A stretch of DNA of 64,000 bases from Fomitopsis serialis (lineage: Eukaryota > Basidiomycota > Agaricomycetes > Polyporales > Fomitopsidaceae). The stretch covers positions 186,001-250,000 of the forward strand of contig NW_025954972.1 of NCBI RefSeq assembly GCF_022376445.1, given 5' to 3'. Below the pieces are notes generated by a model, which had not been told where the DNA came from, searched no databases, and saw nothing but the letters and a program-made list of their open reading frames with translations. Below are positions 1 through 12,012 of the stretch, piece after piece. Both the position numbers and the translations under genes were made by a program. Every line of letters starts with the position of its first letter. The stretch's first letter is position 1.

Positions 1-315
1 GTACTGCTACTCCCATCATCCCTGGTTTCTTGCACCTCATTGCTCGTGTCGCCACTGGCCCCCGCGCTGGGACCTTGAAATATCTGCACGCTAAACTCCT
101 TTGTTGAATCTGTTGGCGTGATGATGTCTGTGACCTCGTTGTCTACTTCGATGCGACGACGCTACGCTCTTCATGAGGCCAGCCTGTTCAGAAGACAAAA
201 TGGTGCCACTCACAATGTGAGCCATGACTTCGAGGTGGAAGCCATCGTCTCCGGGTACGTCGGTAGGATTCAGTATGGCATGAGTGAGGATCACCTTGTT
301 GTTTGTCAAGTCCAT
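1..315 (-). CDS. Conserved hypothetical protein, partial at window edge
   Basis: The gene reads leftwards from ATG at 315 and runs off the window. Exon 1 (about 214-315) starts MDLTNNKVILTHAILNP. A GTGAGT or nearby GTGGCA donor follows, and the frame resumes with DNEVTDIITPTDSTKEF and then an acidic, serine-rich stretch. The same layout is seen in the gene at 28,676 (MDLSNERVILTYAPLDP, an intron at the same place, then LLITPDPYEEF), so the two are paralogues. The acceptor is uncertain: the GAAG acceptor with the GTGAGT donor puts a TAG first, while the GTGGCA donor keeps the frame. No function is recognised. The head resembles the start of a cytoplasmic, probably lineage-specific basidiomycete protein. 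Confidence 0.5.
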
Positions 316-929
316 CTGCGCCTGAACAGAGAGCGTGGTGGGATCGGAGTAGTGATATCAGAGTGTAGCTATAGTGAAAGAACCGACGTGCGATATCCCG
401 ACGAACCCTTACGTTCTGTTTGTCATTGTTCGTCAGTGTTGCGACTGTCGGACTTGGTTCTGATCGTGATGCTCATGCACATGACGCAGACAATCGATGC
501 TCGTTGGGTGTTGACGAAGATGATTAGCGCAAACACCACATCACCGTTGGGATCTGGTACTCACGGCAGCGTAAATACACTAGGCCACTCCATACGTATA
601 CCACCTCCTTTCGCTCAATGGCGGAGTGTACCTATGCGCGTTTGAGACCCGCGAAGCGTTAGCATAAGACGCGTACATACTCGGTAGCGCTCTGCGTTGT
701 TGCCATATATATGTCCAGGCGTTTCGGAGTAATAGTTGACCGGGGTCACCGACAAGTTGTACGCAGTGACGATGCCAGGCCCCCCTCCCGATGACTGCTA
801 CAAGGGATACAACTACGAGATGTTGGATGCTAATAATGCCACCATCAACCTAGGCCCATCGGTAGTCTGCGTGCCGACGCAGTTTCGGACGTCAACAAAT
901 ATCGCAGAACCCGACAGACAAAGCCATCA
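316..929. other. Intergenic region, no supported gene
   Basis: No reading frame here shows both codon-like composition and usable splice sites over a meaningful length. A short plus-strand stretch at about 770-870 reads like coding sequence (PPPDDCYKGYNYEMLDANN), but it has no clear start or partner exon. Confidence 0.4.
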
Positions 930-2637
930 GTTGTAAAGAAGCCCTGTGTCCCTCAGGATGACAGTCGAGGCGGCGATCGATTACCTTGAGCTCCGCCGAG
1001 TCAATCTTGGAGTGCTGAAGGATCGTGATCTCGATGTAGATGACGATGAAGCCTATCATGAGGGGGATGATTTGCGTCGCCCGGTTGGAGGAGCGCGATC
1101 GTAGTGGGCATCAAGAAGAACGTGACTGCGCGCGAGAAAGGGAGACATGCCAGTACGAGCACGCAGTGATCCGCCGGGAGGGCGGCAAGGTCGGACGTAC
1201 ATATCATGTATGTAGTATGTTGGTGTGACTGCTTGGTGCGGTCAGCATCTAGGAAGGGGCCAAAAGGTTCGGGAAGAAAGAACTCACTTGTGGCTGCGAA
1301 AGACAGTGTAGCACCATACGCTTCCAGTCGGACGCGGAGCGGCGCTGGATCGGCAAGAGGCGCACCTGCGTTGAAACGCGCCTTACTGAGTTATGTTACT
1401 TCAGTGATTGTACACCGCGTCAGAGAAGAGCAGGATAAACGACTATCTACGCACCGACGGTGATGAGGAAGTACGCGAACCAGTACTCGAACTGCGCGGC
1501 GACCTAGCCGGGACACAAAATTCATTGCACCTGGTTTTAGCCTTAGACGCTGGGGACGATCGCCGCGCCGAGCCTGGCCGTGGACCACAGCATATTCTTC
1601 GTTTCACCCTTGCAGTCTCGGCATCAGGACACGTTGCATCGAAGCACCGACATGAAGGGAGAACGCACCGAAGACCTAAGACAATATGACGACAAGGGGT
1701 TTGACTATGAGCGTCGAGGCGTACGTGAGGAAGCCAGGTGCGAGGGCATCTTTTGCGACATCTGGCCTGGAGTGTCCCCCTGTGGGCTTATACCCTGTGG
1801 GCATGCGCAATGCAAATGGCGTGTCGGCACGGAGGTGCCGAACGGACAGGGAGAGATCCGAGAGCCTACCGTTGAGCGGTTGAGCGGTATGATGACGTAA
1901 CCCTTTGTCAGGCGCAGTCGGTGAGATCGTGGTCCGACGATCAGCGCAGAGGGCGAGCGGGGGAGCACTCACGATACAACTACGACTGTCCAGCCAACCG
2001 AAGAAGCCCAGCTTCTCTGCGGGGATACGTCCATGGGGGTCTAGGGCAATTGTTGGGGTGGGCAGGCAGCGGAGGCATGAACAGATAAGTGGGACGCCGG
2101 AGGGTGACGGTACGAGACGAGGTTGAAGATCTCGCCGAGGATCGTCGCTGTGAAGGCATAGTTTCAGTGTGCGGCGATAATGAGGGCAGCCACGCACAGG
2201 TCATGTCGTCCACAATAGCCGCTAGGCGGGTAGGAGACTCAGCAGATATCTAGTGCAACATAGGTCGGCTGAACGCACCGACTTGAGGCAGGCAGCGCCC
2301 TTGCCTGCAACCTGACCCGTCTGCGAGCACAGAAGGTGCTTCTTGCCGAAGGCGAAGCTGGAGGCCGGTAGACATAGCCAACAAAATACGAGCGATCTGC
2401 GAATGCGTGTAAGCCTGGCTCGGCATTGTCTGCATGCGAGCGAATGAGCGGCTGCAAACCCGGCTGAAAGCATCGTGCTTCGCCGTTTAGGTCTTCATAT
2501 ATCCCGATCGAACGTCCTTTGCGCTCGAAGCCGTTCTTCGTCGTGCAGGACACGCGGTACCGAAGGTATCTATGAGTCGCCTGGCAGGGTTCGGAAGTGG
2601 GACTAAGGGCCCCTTCAAGTTGGCGCGTACGATCCAT
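930..2637 (-). CDS. Possible multi-pass membrane protein gene, exons unresolved
   Basis: Several minus-strand frames in this interval encode hydrophobic helices next to splice-like sites. Examples are LCVAALIIAAH and AFTATILGEIFNLVSYRHPP at about 2.1-2.2 kb, WTVVVVS followed by GTGAGT at about 1.97 kb, FEYWFAYFLITVGA at about 1.47 kb, and QIIPLMIGFIVIYIEITI followed by GTAATC at about 1.0 kb. A possible amino terminus starts at 2637 (MDRTRQLEGALSPTSEP). The order and spacing suit a fungal integral membrane protein with at least four helices. I could not join the exons in one phase, and stop codons separate some segments, so it may be a pseudogene. No family is assigned. Confidence 0.28.
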
Positions 2638-2699
2638 CGTGTCAGCGGGCCCATGCGAGCGATGATAAGAACGAAGGGCTATTCAGGACGGGCGAAGAG

Positions 2700-3660
2700 G
2701 GGATGAGGACAGAGTACAGTCACGGTACCGCATCGTACCGCGATTACACGCGCGTCAGATCACATGATGCTTGGCCGCGTCGACGCGTCGACTCCGTCGA
2801 CTCGCGCCGCATCATCGTATGAAGCGCGCCACGGTGTTCCTCCGCCATCCGCACACCAACCCTTTCAACAGCCGGTGTTTGTAGTGCCATTAATGACACG
2901 ATGAAAGCCGACGGTGAGTACTTGAGTCCCCATACCCCTATTGCCGTCCTTCGGGGTGCATGCTGCGGGGCGCGCCTACGCGGAGCCACGCCTGGCACTG
3001 GGAGGCCGCGCCCGTGTAGCTGGGCTCTTTGGTTCGGTCAACGTTGCCATAACCTGAGGCTGCCACGATGCTTACTAGGCCACCCACAGGTTGGCTGATG
3101 ATTGCGGCAGCCCACTCCTATTTCCAGTCTGCCCCTCTTCCCGTGGCAGCGGTGACGTGCGAAGCGGTCGTCCCAGAGTGCGAGGAGTACGACCTAGGCG
3201 ATGTCGCTCTTCCGCCTGCGGAACCGTACGCGCCGACTCTAGGTTCAATCGATATGGGCGCGGCAGGCTGCCCCCATGGATTGGTCCTCCTAGGTGGTGA
3301 TGCGAGCGCAGAAGGGGCGGGACGGGCTCCAGCATCACGTAGAGATGCAGCGGCGGAATTCGTGTACAGAGTCGCGAGAAGCGGAGGCGCCAGCGGGCGG
3401 AGCACGCTCCTCCGTATAGCGCAGCGCAACGGCCGCGTGTACCCCAAACCTAACCCCCTCATCATCATCAGAATCCTAACGTCGACGTCAACTATCGGCG
3501 GCGTATGCGGATCTCCCACTTCAGCATTCAGATGGCGGTACACGTATCCAGTATGGATTACCTCCTTTGGTCTCTCCCGTTCTAAGGCTAATGCGCGCAG
3601 TCCCCCGCTTGAGGCCTGCCCCAGCGAAGAGACGGTCTCCCGGAAGCTTCTCAACGCACT
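2700..3660. other. Region without a supported gene
   Basis: Both strands are open in places at 3,070-3,650, but the frames overlap each other and are GC-driven, with no motif. It may hold decayed upstream sequence of the pseudogene that follows. Confidence 0.35.
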
Positions 3661-4471
3661 AATATTTCCGCAAACGCGGCCATCACGAAGACCATTGTAT
3701 CTTTCCCCAACGCAACTGCACCGTCTCTCCCATTCATTGTCTATCTCCCTCTCAATGGGAACTCGCCCGTGGACATCGTGCTCGAGACTACGCTGCTACC
3801 CGACGCCCGTGTATCAAAGAAGTTCCTTGCGCCGCACCCGCCGCCGCCGATCCTGCACAACGTCAGAATCAAGGACGTGAAGATCAAGCCCGTGGGTCAG
3901 GTCATGGTCGTGAGCGGGACGGTGCTCGCGCACGTCGTGCTCCCGTCCGGTATCGAGGTCGTGCGCGTGTTCTCGTCTACGACGGCGAGGTGCCCGACTG
4001 GGCCCGCGCCGAGCACGGCCCCATACTTCAAGCTGCTGAACTACCCCATGGACGACGGCTACTGAGACGTCTCGCTGCAGCCCCCACTGCCAGGCCCCCT
4101 GTCCTAGCGTACGCCCGCGTATATCCGCCGGGACGACTGACTGCCCGCATTGAGCGTGCCGGGCGAGCAGGGGCCCGGGGAGGATGTGGTCGTGAGCGCG
4201 GGAATGCGAGCCCAGCAACTACGTGTTGAAGGTATGCCGCTCTCTCTCTTACGGTGTCCGCTGTATAAACATCTAGTGGCCCGCGTGTAGGTTCTGTTGG
4301 GGACGCAGGGCGCGCTCATGGGCCTCTAGGGCGAGGCCGCCGTCGCGGTGCACATGAACGGGTTGCCCTTCGAGAACGGCGTGATGGTAAGATGCAGTTG
4401 ATGGGGCTCCCCTTCAAGGGCAATATGCGGATCGACAAGCGGAGCATGCTCGACGGGTCGCTCGGGGACTG
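3661..4471 (+). pseudogene. DUF3712-like membrane protein pseudogene
   Basis: Pieces of one protein appear in shifting frames. NISANAAITKTIVSFPNATA (3,660) leads to LPLNGNSPVDIVLETTLLPD (3,750). PPILHNVRIKDVKIKPVGQ and MVVSGTVLAHVVLPSGIEV follow in the same frame up to 3,965. The frame then slips, giving VLVYDGEVPDWARAEHGP and later GEAAVAVHMNGLPFENG (4,340) and LPFKGNMRIDKRSMLDGS (4,405). This order matches my recollection of large fungal DUF3712/LEA-like membrane proteins, of which this would be the carboxy-terminal third. Frame slips at about 3,965 and 4,065, a TAG near 4,328 and a missing middle make it a pseudogene. The family call rests on remembered motifs only. Confidence 0.45.
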
Positions 4472-4954
4472 AATCTCTACGGAACTGTGCGTGTGCAGCC
4501 TGCTATTATCTGTACAGAGTTTTGTGCATATCGATGTGCAGTCAGCGCGTATTCCTAGGATGTGCTATTACGGATTTGGACTGGATCCCGGCGGCCGCGA
4601 AGGCCTTTCCCTTCGGCAGTGAACCAGCGAGTGGCGTACTTGATCCAGCTCTAATCTCCTCCTCTTCCATCGTAGAGAGGCGGGGAACGGAGACAACAGT
4701 ATCTCAGGAACAGCACATGCAATATACGCTTGCAGAGAACGTTCTAGTGTAATGCAGTAGTAGACCACTTTCAGGCATAACGACACAATACAAGCCAGCC
4801 CGGAAACCAGACGTATCCGCAACATCTGTCATCACTTTCGTCTTCGCAATGTTACGTATGTAACTAAACCGTTTGCTATCTGATGTCTCCCATTCCACTG
4901 GAGTCTAGCATCCTGCCACCGGTACCCCCAAATCGTAGCTTTGAACCCCCACCA
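4472..4954. other. Intergenic region, nothing recognised
   Basis: This AT-richer stretch lies between the pseudogene and the 3' end of the minus-strand gene that follows. It probably includes the 3' untranslated region of that gene. No motif is seen. Confidence 0.4.
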
Positions 4955-6188
4955 TCATGGTAAAATTTGTGGCAATTTGCGTGGACGCTTTGCGGTAACC
5001 GGACCTATCCAACTGGGGTCCCCGGTAGGCGTGAACGATAGCGTGAGTTCTGGTGACATAGGGTGATGAGGAAGGCTGGACCCATCGATACTTCGCCAAC
5101 CAGTTGAACCGTCGTCAAACTGATCCCACATCCACACCTGCACGGCGTCCGTCACCCTGCCATCCGCGCTGATACGATGTAGGAATAGCGTTCCAAGATC
5201 ATCCACGTTGAGATTGGACGGAGGCTTCGCAATTACAGTTGACCCTGCATTCGCATGCCATGTGTAGTCTAGCTTGGCTTTCCGAATTTTGCGCTTCACA
5301 TGTTTCACATTCTATGAGGTTCAGAGTCAGTATCTGCACGCAACAAGACAATCTGCCTCCGTACCGGTTTAGTAACAGGAGATTCCGACGTTGAAGGGAT
5401 AGGCTCAGGCTCCCGAATCATACCATTGCCGTGCCTGTTGCCTTCGGTGTTGCCCTGATTGGGGGATTTCGAACCAATTTGCGATCGACGCTCGGCGGGC
5501 CATCGTTGGAGAACATCGCGGCGTTCTGGCTGTTTGCCCTTGCGGCCCCGCCTCCTTTCGCTATCGAGTAAGTTTCGGACGTCGACGTCGTCATCACTCG
5601 GCCGAAGTGGTGATTTCGCCTCGATTGCTGCAGAGCCTGTTGCACCTTCATCCTCCTCCTCCTCCTCACCTTCCGGGTAGAAGGGCCTATCCTAGATATC
5701 TAAGTATGAACAATAGTGTGACCGCGAACCCAGGAAGGACATACGTACCTCATTCAAATAAAGCGGTGCAGGTGACGTGTTACCGGGAGACTCTTCAACT
5801 TCACTAAACGTAACACGCACTTTGTGCATTCAATAGGCGTCGCGAACAAAATGAGTGACACATGCTCATTGATGTCGCGAATGCTCTTACGTGCATGTTG
5901 GCTAGGTGACCCCGCCTCTTCACTCTTAGCCTTTGAGCGCGGAGCACTTGTAGCGGACGGCTGCAGTCTTTGTGTCACTCGGCTCATTTCGATTGAGGCG
6001 AGCTCCGGACTTACCACCATTGGTGTGTTTGCTGCATACCGGCGACGTAGTGTAAAAGTATGATCACTATGTTGATCCTTGACCCCGAACGATGGTAGTT
6101 CAAAGTGGGTCGGATAATCGCCAGTCGACACTGGGAACGTGACCGTCCATCTAGTAGAACTCGGATCCCTATCCAACGTATCGGACAT
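4955..6188 (-). CDS. Hypothetical protein, five exons
   Basis: The start is ATG at 6188 (MSDTLDRDPSSTRWTV) and the stop is at 4955. Exons join in phase through donors GTAAGT (after NTPMV), GTAAGA, GTACGT and GTACGG, each with a matching AG acceptor. The phase agreement across four introns is the main support. The protein is about 290 residues. It has a Ser/Thr-rich amino third (PSATSAPRSKAKSEE), a highly acidic run just after FYPEGEEEEEDE, a basic patch (RRRGRKGKQPERRD, then KHVKRKIRKAKLDY), and a folded-looking tail (AVQVWMWDQFDDGSTGWRSI). There is no signal peptide or membrane helix. The charge pattern suggests a nuclear or cytoplasmic protein, but no family is recognised. It is divergent to the gene at 6406. 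A stretch inside exon 1 (GVKDQHSDH...) could be an extra retained intron. Confidence 0.6.
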
Positions 6189-6405
6189 GTCGTGCTGCGA
6201 AAGACTCGTATGGCAGGAAACAAAAATTCCCAAAGCCGAGTGCGAAGTGGTTGGTTCAAGGTTCCCCACGCAAGTGCCCGGCGCTGAGACCCATGAGTGG
6301 CGGCTTTGTCTTGCGCGTGTACCTTTGTCTCGCGGGGTGGGCCCGGGGGTGGCACATTCACCGTTTTTTAACCTGCTGTTACACTACGCTGTCTCTAACC
6401 CGGAG
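6189..6405. promoter_or_regulatory. Shared divergent promoter region
   Basis: About 217 bases separate two outward-facing start codons at 6188 and 6406, so both promoters and 5' untranslated regions must fit here. No TATA or other element can be pinned down. The region is inferred only from the gene layout. Confidence 0.35.
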
Positions 6406-8145
6406 ATGCATGCTGAATCCCAGGCAGCACTTATAGACCGCCTGGTATTACTGGTTCTCTACAACACTATCGCTCGTGGCTCATTGGTGGCCGAACCGAT
6501 CTTTGAAGGCGTTGCATACGAAAGCCTACCCGCTTCGGAACGGAAAGGCGCATTGGCAGGAGTCCTCTCAAGCACCCTCGGAGACTCAATCAACACTTTG
6601 CTCGATGAGCTTATTGATCCTGAAAGCGAAGGCGGCATCGGAGACATATTCGATCGCATAAACGGCAAAGTCCATACAGCGGCTATCCCAGGCGTTCCCG
6701 ATTTACTCAACGATGGTGGCGCAAATGAGACTCTTCAGCTTTTAAATATGGTACGTTGATTATGATTTGCTGCCTGGCACCGGCAACGCAGTTCATCAGG
6801 ATGTGCAGTGGTTAGCCCAAACGCGATCGGTCATGAATATGACAAAGGGCGAGACGGATTGCGATCACGCCCAGAGTGCGGGGGTGCACACAGAGGAGGT
6901 ACATCCAGATGTAGAACGGTCAGGGTACGTCGTATGTCCACGCACCGGCGGTTGATGAAGTAGTGGGACTGAAGTGCTGTCGACGGGTTCTTGCCAGACT
7001 CGGAATCCAGGCTTCCAGGATCGCCTTTATTGGCCAGCTGCTGCGATGCCCTGAACAATCACATACGACTACCTCCCTTCCCGGAAGACGCAGCATAGAA
7101 GGCTCACTTATGACGTCGGGTATGAGTGATATCCTCTGTGGCCCAGCACATAGCATGAGCTGACGATGTCGTACTAGAGGATCCCGGCCATCTACAAACT
7201 GAAGTATGCAGTAAACTACAAGCCTTCAAACTAATCCTGGAAGAGGTTCTCTCGTACCTCTCGAAGGCGTTGTGTCCGACACATGGAGCCTGTCTCCCTC
7301 GCGAGGAACCTCACGCGCTTCTGTCCCTTCAGTGGGCCTTCTATGCTTTGACAGACTCGATTCGCCGAACTATTAATTGGGCTTTCCAGCAATGGGGTGC
7401 TACGCCTGAATCAAATGTCCCCGTTCCACTCTCGGGGATACCGATCCAGGCGAAGGAAACCGCAGGTAGGCAGTCTGCGGTCGCGCGTGACGATCAAGTC
7501 ACCCGACCCTGGAGCCGTGCTAAGACCGCATTCGTCGAACTCAGCAACAAGCTCATCGACTACTGCGGACCGAGTCAGGTTGGCTCCATCGAACCCGGCC
7601 CGAGTGATAGCCTATCCGATGGGTTAGGCAACGAAGACACATGTTCGGGCGGCAGTACGGTCGATGAAGATGCAGGTGAACGAAACGCAACCGGCGACAA
7701 GGTCGCGGGCGTGAACAGAGACTCGACCGACTGTGACCAAGGCGACCAACACACGTCTGTACCTCAGGACGATGCAAGACGCTCTGGTTCTCTTAACTCG
7801 GCAGAACATCTACGAAGCCTCGTCTTTTTGGGTCACAGAGTGCTAGTGTTCGTCCGACAAGAAACCCAGCTGCTCCTCGTCGAGGGCCATGCATATTTGG
7901 TTCGTCTGAAGCGAAGCATTGGTACTGCCCGTGTCAGTGCGCATGCTTGGTTCAAGGGCCACCTTGTCATCCCAAGGCGAGTGTATTTTCCGTCGCAACT
8001 CCTGTCATCTCACCTGTTGGGTCATAGTTTGATGTCCGTATTCTTGGCAATGACGGTACTCGCCATTGTATCGCGCACCTTCAGACACATCCTTGCTGTC
8101 TGGATGGAGGAGGAAGACTTCTTCAACGACGACGACTACTTTTAA
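6406..8145 (+). CDS. Hypothetical protein with C-terminal membrane helix
   Basis: Four exons (6406-6750, 6800-6924, 6998-7119, 7178-8145) join in phase to 519 residues. The introns are short and three of the junctions test the phase independently. Exon 1 (MHAESQAALIDRLVLLVLYN) is helical and acidic. The last exon is rich in Asp, Glu, Ser and Thr around residues 250-330, followed by a hydrophobic helix (SLMSVFLAMTVLAIVS) and a short acidic tail ending FFNDDDYF. That is the shape of a tail-anchored protein with a large cytoplasmic part. No domain is recognised. In-frame codons extend upstream of 6406, but the divergent neighbour starts at 6188, so the nearer ATG was chosen. Confidence 0.55.
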
Positions 8146-8225
8146 TTGTAGCTACAATACAACTTCTTCGGAGATCGATAGGAAGAGATGAGAATGTATT
8201 AGCAGGCGAAAATAGGCAGGTGATG

Positions 8226-8441
8226 TCAATGCGTAACACTGAGAGCAAATTTTGAGATGTTGATAGCAATGTAAAGCAAGACTAGTAAGACGAGAGCGCG
8301 CCAGGAACGCTTGATGCTCTGCATGCTTCCGCTGTCCCTCGTCTCGAAGCAGCAACTGACGAGAGACCGGAAGCTCTCCGGGGTACACAGCCTCACTTGA
8401 TACACCTTCCCTGCTGCTGCGTCGACCCAGCAGACCGTCAA
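8226..8441 (-). CDS. Possible tail-anchored small ORF or last exon
   Basis: A minus-strand frame ends with a strong membrane helix (ALVLLVLLYIAINI) and a stop ten residues later, preceded by VYQVRLCTPESFRSLVSCC. Upstream frames at 8,500-8,900 contain LFFVPLLHGH beside a GTAAGT donor, and a hydrophobic start (MAFLSSLATAFQYTLTL, ATG at 8896). Together they suggest a small membrane protein gene of three or four exons, but I could not join them in phase without meeting stops. The gene may be real with exons I mis-set, or it may be decayed. Confidence 0.28.
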   Translation of the reverse strand: MTVCWVDAAAGKVYQVRLCTPESFRSLVSCCFETRDSGSMQSIKRSWRALVLLVLLYIAINISKFALSVTH

Positions 8442-9749
8442 ATCGGGCTGTACTACATGGCTTAGTTAAGATCCGAGGTAGACAGCTGGGTACTCGCCTC
8501 ACAGACTATAACCTTGACCGCCCACGAAAAAAATCGGGTCGCCTTCTGACCCTGCCTCATCGGTACTGTGGTGCCGAAGCAAGTATCTGTCGAGATGGCC
8601 GTCAGTCCCCGAGCACAAGAGCAGATGACAAGGTTAACTTACAATGTCCATGGAGGAGCGGAACAAAGAACAGTACTCCGGGCGTCGCATCAGCACCTGT
8701 AATAGCGACAACGGCATGGCGGATGCTAATCACTCGATAATCGGCTGCGAAGTAAAAATCCGTCCCGCTGCCCAACAATGTTGAGCAGTCATACTAGGAG
8801 TTAGGAACACGGTACATACGCGATGATCGGGGGTGCTTGTGAGATGAGCGTAAGAGTGTACTGAAAGGCAGTGGCTAAGGAGGAAAGAAAGGCCATGGTG
8901 ATCGTTTGCCTGCAGGTCGATCGGCTCTGACTTCGCCTTATATATTGCATGTGGCACAGGCGTGCATTGTCAGTATTATCTCGTAACATACCCAGCGACG
9001 GCTCGAGGTAAAAGCACGTGAGGATAGACTGCTGAACGGGATTGGCGGTCACGGCACGGTCCGTCCATTTTCAGACATTCCGATTTCTCCAAGTGACCCA
9101 GGTGAGCGTTTGAAGCTTGATGTTGAAGTTGAACGGTCGACGTTGAGCATGGAACGTTTTCACCATCGCTGAGGGCTGTCTCTTTGAGGTCGGGCCCGGG
9201 ATCCTTCAGAACGCTGGTCGGGGGCCTCCGGATTACTCCGGCGCGGTGTCTGCAATTTCGTAACACCGTGAATATTCTTAGAGGAGACTGCGTAGACGTT
9301 ACCGCTGTGCGTCGGCAGCAAAGCGAATTGCATAAAGTCCCAGGCGGTGCAGCCTGGTGCGTCTCCTACTGATCGAATTGTCGCTGTATGAGGGTCGCAA
9401 TCCCGCACGGGGTGCCACGCCTGTTAGGGGGCCCCGTCTCGCCTACGTAGCTCTGCCCTCGCTGAATCGCGCTTACGAGAAACAGCAATGTGGTTGCGTG
9501 GTCGTTTGAGGGTGGCTTGCGACTTGGCGAACATGTCGAGAGGTGGCAGCGCGGCCTCCGAGTCTGTCATTATCCCTGCTATCGCTCTCGCGATCGCCTT
9601 GACCCCGAGTCCGAACGTCGTCAGACATACTGTAGTTGTCGTTGTAAGCGCCCACTCTGAGGAGTTGCTGCACCGCATCGGCGACTTGTGCGAACGCGCA
9701 CCTTTGTGGTCGGCTCCATACCCATCGCTTCCCCGAGCTTCGGTTTGAT

Positions 9750-10256
9750 CGCGCTTCGGATGGGAAAGTTAGCTCACGACAATAGGAGGTTGTGCTCAGC
9801 ATGCGTCATCAACTCGTACTCGATGGAGCGTTGCAGGTACTGGTAGTACACATTGAGGTTGCGGATCTCCTTCGTCCTCCCGCGACTCCTGCGCTAGCCT
9901 AGCTTGTCCGGTTCAGGTTCCCGTGGCAGAACAGCATCATCCTCTTCGCCTTCTCCCAATCGCTGTCTATGAACTCGCCTTTGCATCTTAGTACCTTACG
10001 TACCTCGTATGTGCAGTACTGCAGCGCCCTACGACACTTCTCCGCCTAGTGGACGCTGGGCAACTGCGATGGGCGGCGAGGTATCTGGTAGAGTAGTTAG
10101 GTCGCCAAATCTCATGGAAAACTGACTACGCTCAATGCGCGCGACGACCTTCTCTACTTGCTGCCCTTTGCACACACAAACCATCTCGTCGCGTAAAACG
10201 TGCCGGTCGAAGGCGAGAGAATTGGGGGAGAGGCATCGATACAGAGACGGCGACAT
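9750..10256 (-). pseudogene. Unassigned conserved-looking fragment with frameshifts
   Basis: On the minus strand a coding-like frame reads EKCRRALQYCTYEVRKVLRC and then DSDWEKAKRMMLFCHGNLN, followed by a stop. After a frame change it continues RRTKEIRNLNVYYQYLQRS and EYELMTHAEHNLLLS, then stops again. The residue pattern (amphipathic, Trp/Tyr/Cys-bearing) is typical of a conserved globular protein, but I cannot name it. Stops and frame changes within 300 bases point to a pseudogene. Confidence 0.35.
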
Positions 10257-10335
10257 AGCCCAGTATAACTACACGCAGAGCAGTAGGGATGTTCTGGAAA
10301 GCGGGAGCGCGAAGAAGACTAGGACGAGACGGTGA

Positions 10336-10370
10336 GAGGAGGAGGAGGAGGAGGAGGAGGAGGAGGAGGA
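10336..10370 (+). repeat. (GGA)n microsatellite
   Basis: About 11-12 uninterrupted GGA triplets just downstream of the minus-strand gene that follows. It is a simple sequence repeat with no coding evidence. Confidence 0.9.
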
Positions 10371-10523
10371 AATTCCATTTAGTACCCCTGAGAGGATTTC
10401 AAAAGGAAGCGTACGACAGATCGGGAAGGTACGGCACCGAAAAGGAAACCGACCTAACCGGGGCAATGAGACCATACACATATAGCTCGGATGTGTGGAG
10501 GAAAGGATTCGCATGCTACATCG

Positions 10524-11317
10524 CTACGAGAAACTTAGGACCGCGATCATATAGTGTGCGGCTACGGAGAAAGCGAAGACCCTCCAGTAGGCTTCGCGAA
10601 CGTGAGCCCAGGTCGTGTCGTCCTCGAAAGAACCCCACATACAACAATCTTCAAATCGGTTGTAGATCTGCGTGATCTCATACGCGTCGGTTCCATCATC
10701 GCCGCCAGTGTCGCGCGGGGCAAATTCGTAGTTCATTAGGAAGCAGCCGGCGAACTCCTCAAATGGTTCAATCCAGGGGCCCGGGATCCTTGCTTCAAAC
10801 CAATTCAAGGTATCGCCAGTGGAGTGGGCCCAGCGGACCGTTAACGCAAGCTATACAATCGAGGTGTAAATCAATGCCCAGTTACGAGATGTCCTCGAGG
10901 AATAAATCATACCTCTGAGACGATGTACACCGTACTACCTGACAGCACCATAATGCGTGGAACGGGAAGGATCGCATCCGGCGAGACGAAAACAACATCT
11001 AGATGATGAGAGGCATGACTTCTCTGGCAGTTCAGCAGCAAGTGAAGACTTACATCTCCCACTTGTGAGCCGGACAATGACCACGTAGGGGAGCTCAACG
11101 TTGCTGAGCACGCGGTGGCCGCGATCGGAACGACTCAGCTGCCTGATGTCCGCTGTTCCGGCAAAGCGGATCTTCACGCCCCTGTCACAAAGAAAAGCAA
11201 TCCTGAGTTTCGGTTCGAAGAGCCCAAGTTTGAAACTTACGCTGGCACAGGAGGGCCTTCAGGGAGAGTATCTACGGCGGCTTTGACGAGCATATAAATG
11301 CAGAGGAGGAACAACAT
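10524..11317 (-). CDS. Hypothetical type II membrane protein
   Basis: The start is ATG at 11317 and the stop at 10524. Four exons join in phase, the last being 10524-10850. The protein opens with a hydrophobic segment (MLFLLCIYMLVKAAVD), a signal anchor or signal peptide. A beta-rich stretch follows (LPYVVIVRLTSGR, VVFVSPDAILPVPRIMVL, STVYIVSE). The tail is acidic with aromatics (CFLMNYEFAPRDTGGDDG) and ends in a second hydrophobic stretch (VFAFSVAAHYMIAVLSFS). Intron 2 must use the distal CATCTAG acceptor, because the nearer one creates a TAG. Length is about 220 residues. No domain is recognised. The topology suggests a membrane or secretory protein, comparable in layout but not in sequence to the one at 30,417. 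Confidence 0.5.
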
Positions 11318-12012
11318 TATTGAGGCTAGCCAGCGCAGGTGAAGTGGCATCGCCAGAGGTACGACACCGCCGTCTTATATGTATATGTTCCTTCGGCTGT
11401 TCCGATGTACTTGCATTGTGCATAGTGGCAACCCAAACGGGATAGTAGTGCCTGGCATGGTATGGCTGATAATGCATTGAGTCACTGCTAACGCAACAAA
11501 TTGGAAAAGTCGAAATGGGAGCACCAAGATACAATCCGCGCAAGGAAGTAGATTGCACGCGGGACATACACCCAGATCGTGACCGGCCTAGGAGGCAGGG
11601 AATGCCATGGTAGGATACCCGGACGATGCGCGCGGAACACGACGAGCCACTGGCCAAGAGTACATGCATATTCTGATCACCGTGCGTGCCATAAGAGAAC
11701 GAGCACTCGCATCGATATCGCGCTGCATTGAAGCCTCAGGTCCAGATCCAGACTTGGCGCGCCTCGGCTCGGAATGGCCTTCCTCACGGGTACGAACCGC
11801 CGCAACGCTGAATTCCTAATCCTACGGCGTCAAGGATAGCTGCACTGACCGGGCCCCGATGAACTAGATCGCTGGACCGACCATCCGAGCCCGTAACTGT
11901 CCCTCAGATGACGCGCTCATTGCGAGCATCAACCCATTCGACTCGCTCGACGTCGAGCGTTGCGAGCCCCTGTCGACGGTGGGTGCTCCGAGCGCGAGCG
12001 CCCAGCGTGTTG
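11318..12012. other. Intergenic region, nothing recognised
   Basis: This should hold the promoter of the minus-strand gene ending at 11317. One minus-strand frame (11.5 kb) encodes WVYVPRAIYFLARIVSW, which may be a stray membrane-protein exon, but no gene model could be built. Confidence 0.35.

Noticed and set aside
930..2637. Pheromone receptor (STE3-type) or RTA1-type gene at a mating locus
   Set aside because: The hydrophobic segments do not carry the family motifs I know and cannot be joined in phase. No homeodomain or pheromone genes are nearby.
3118..3654. A 178-codon minus-strand open frame
   Set aside because: It overlaps several other open frames in a GC-rich stretch and has no motif or splice pattern.
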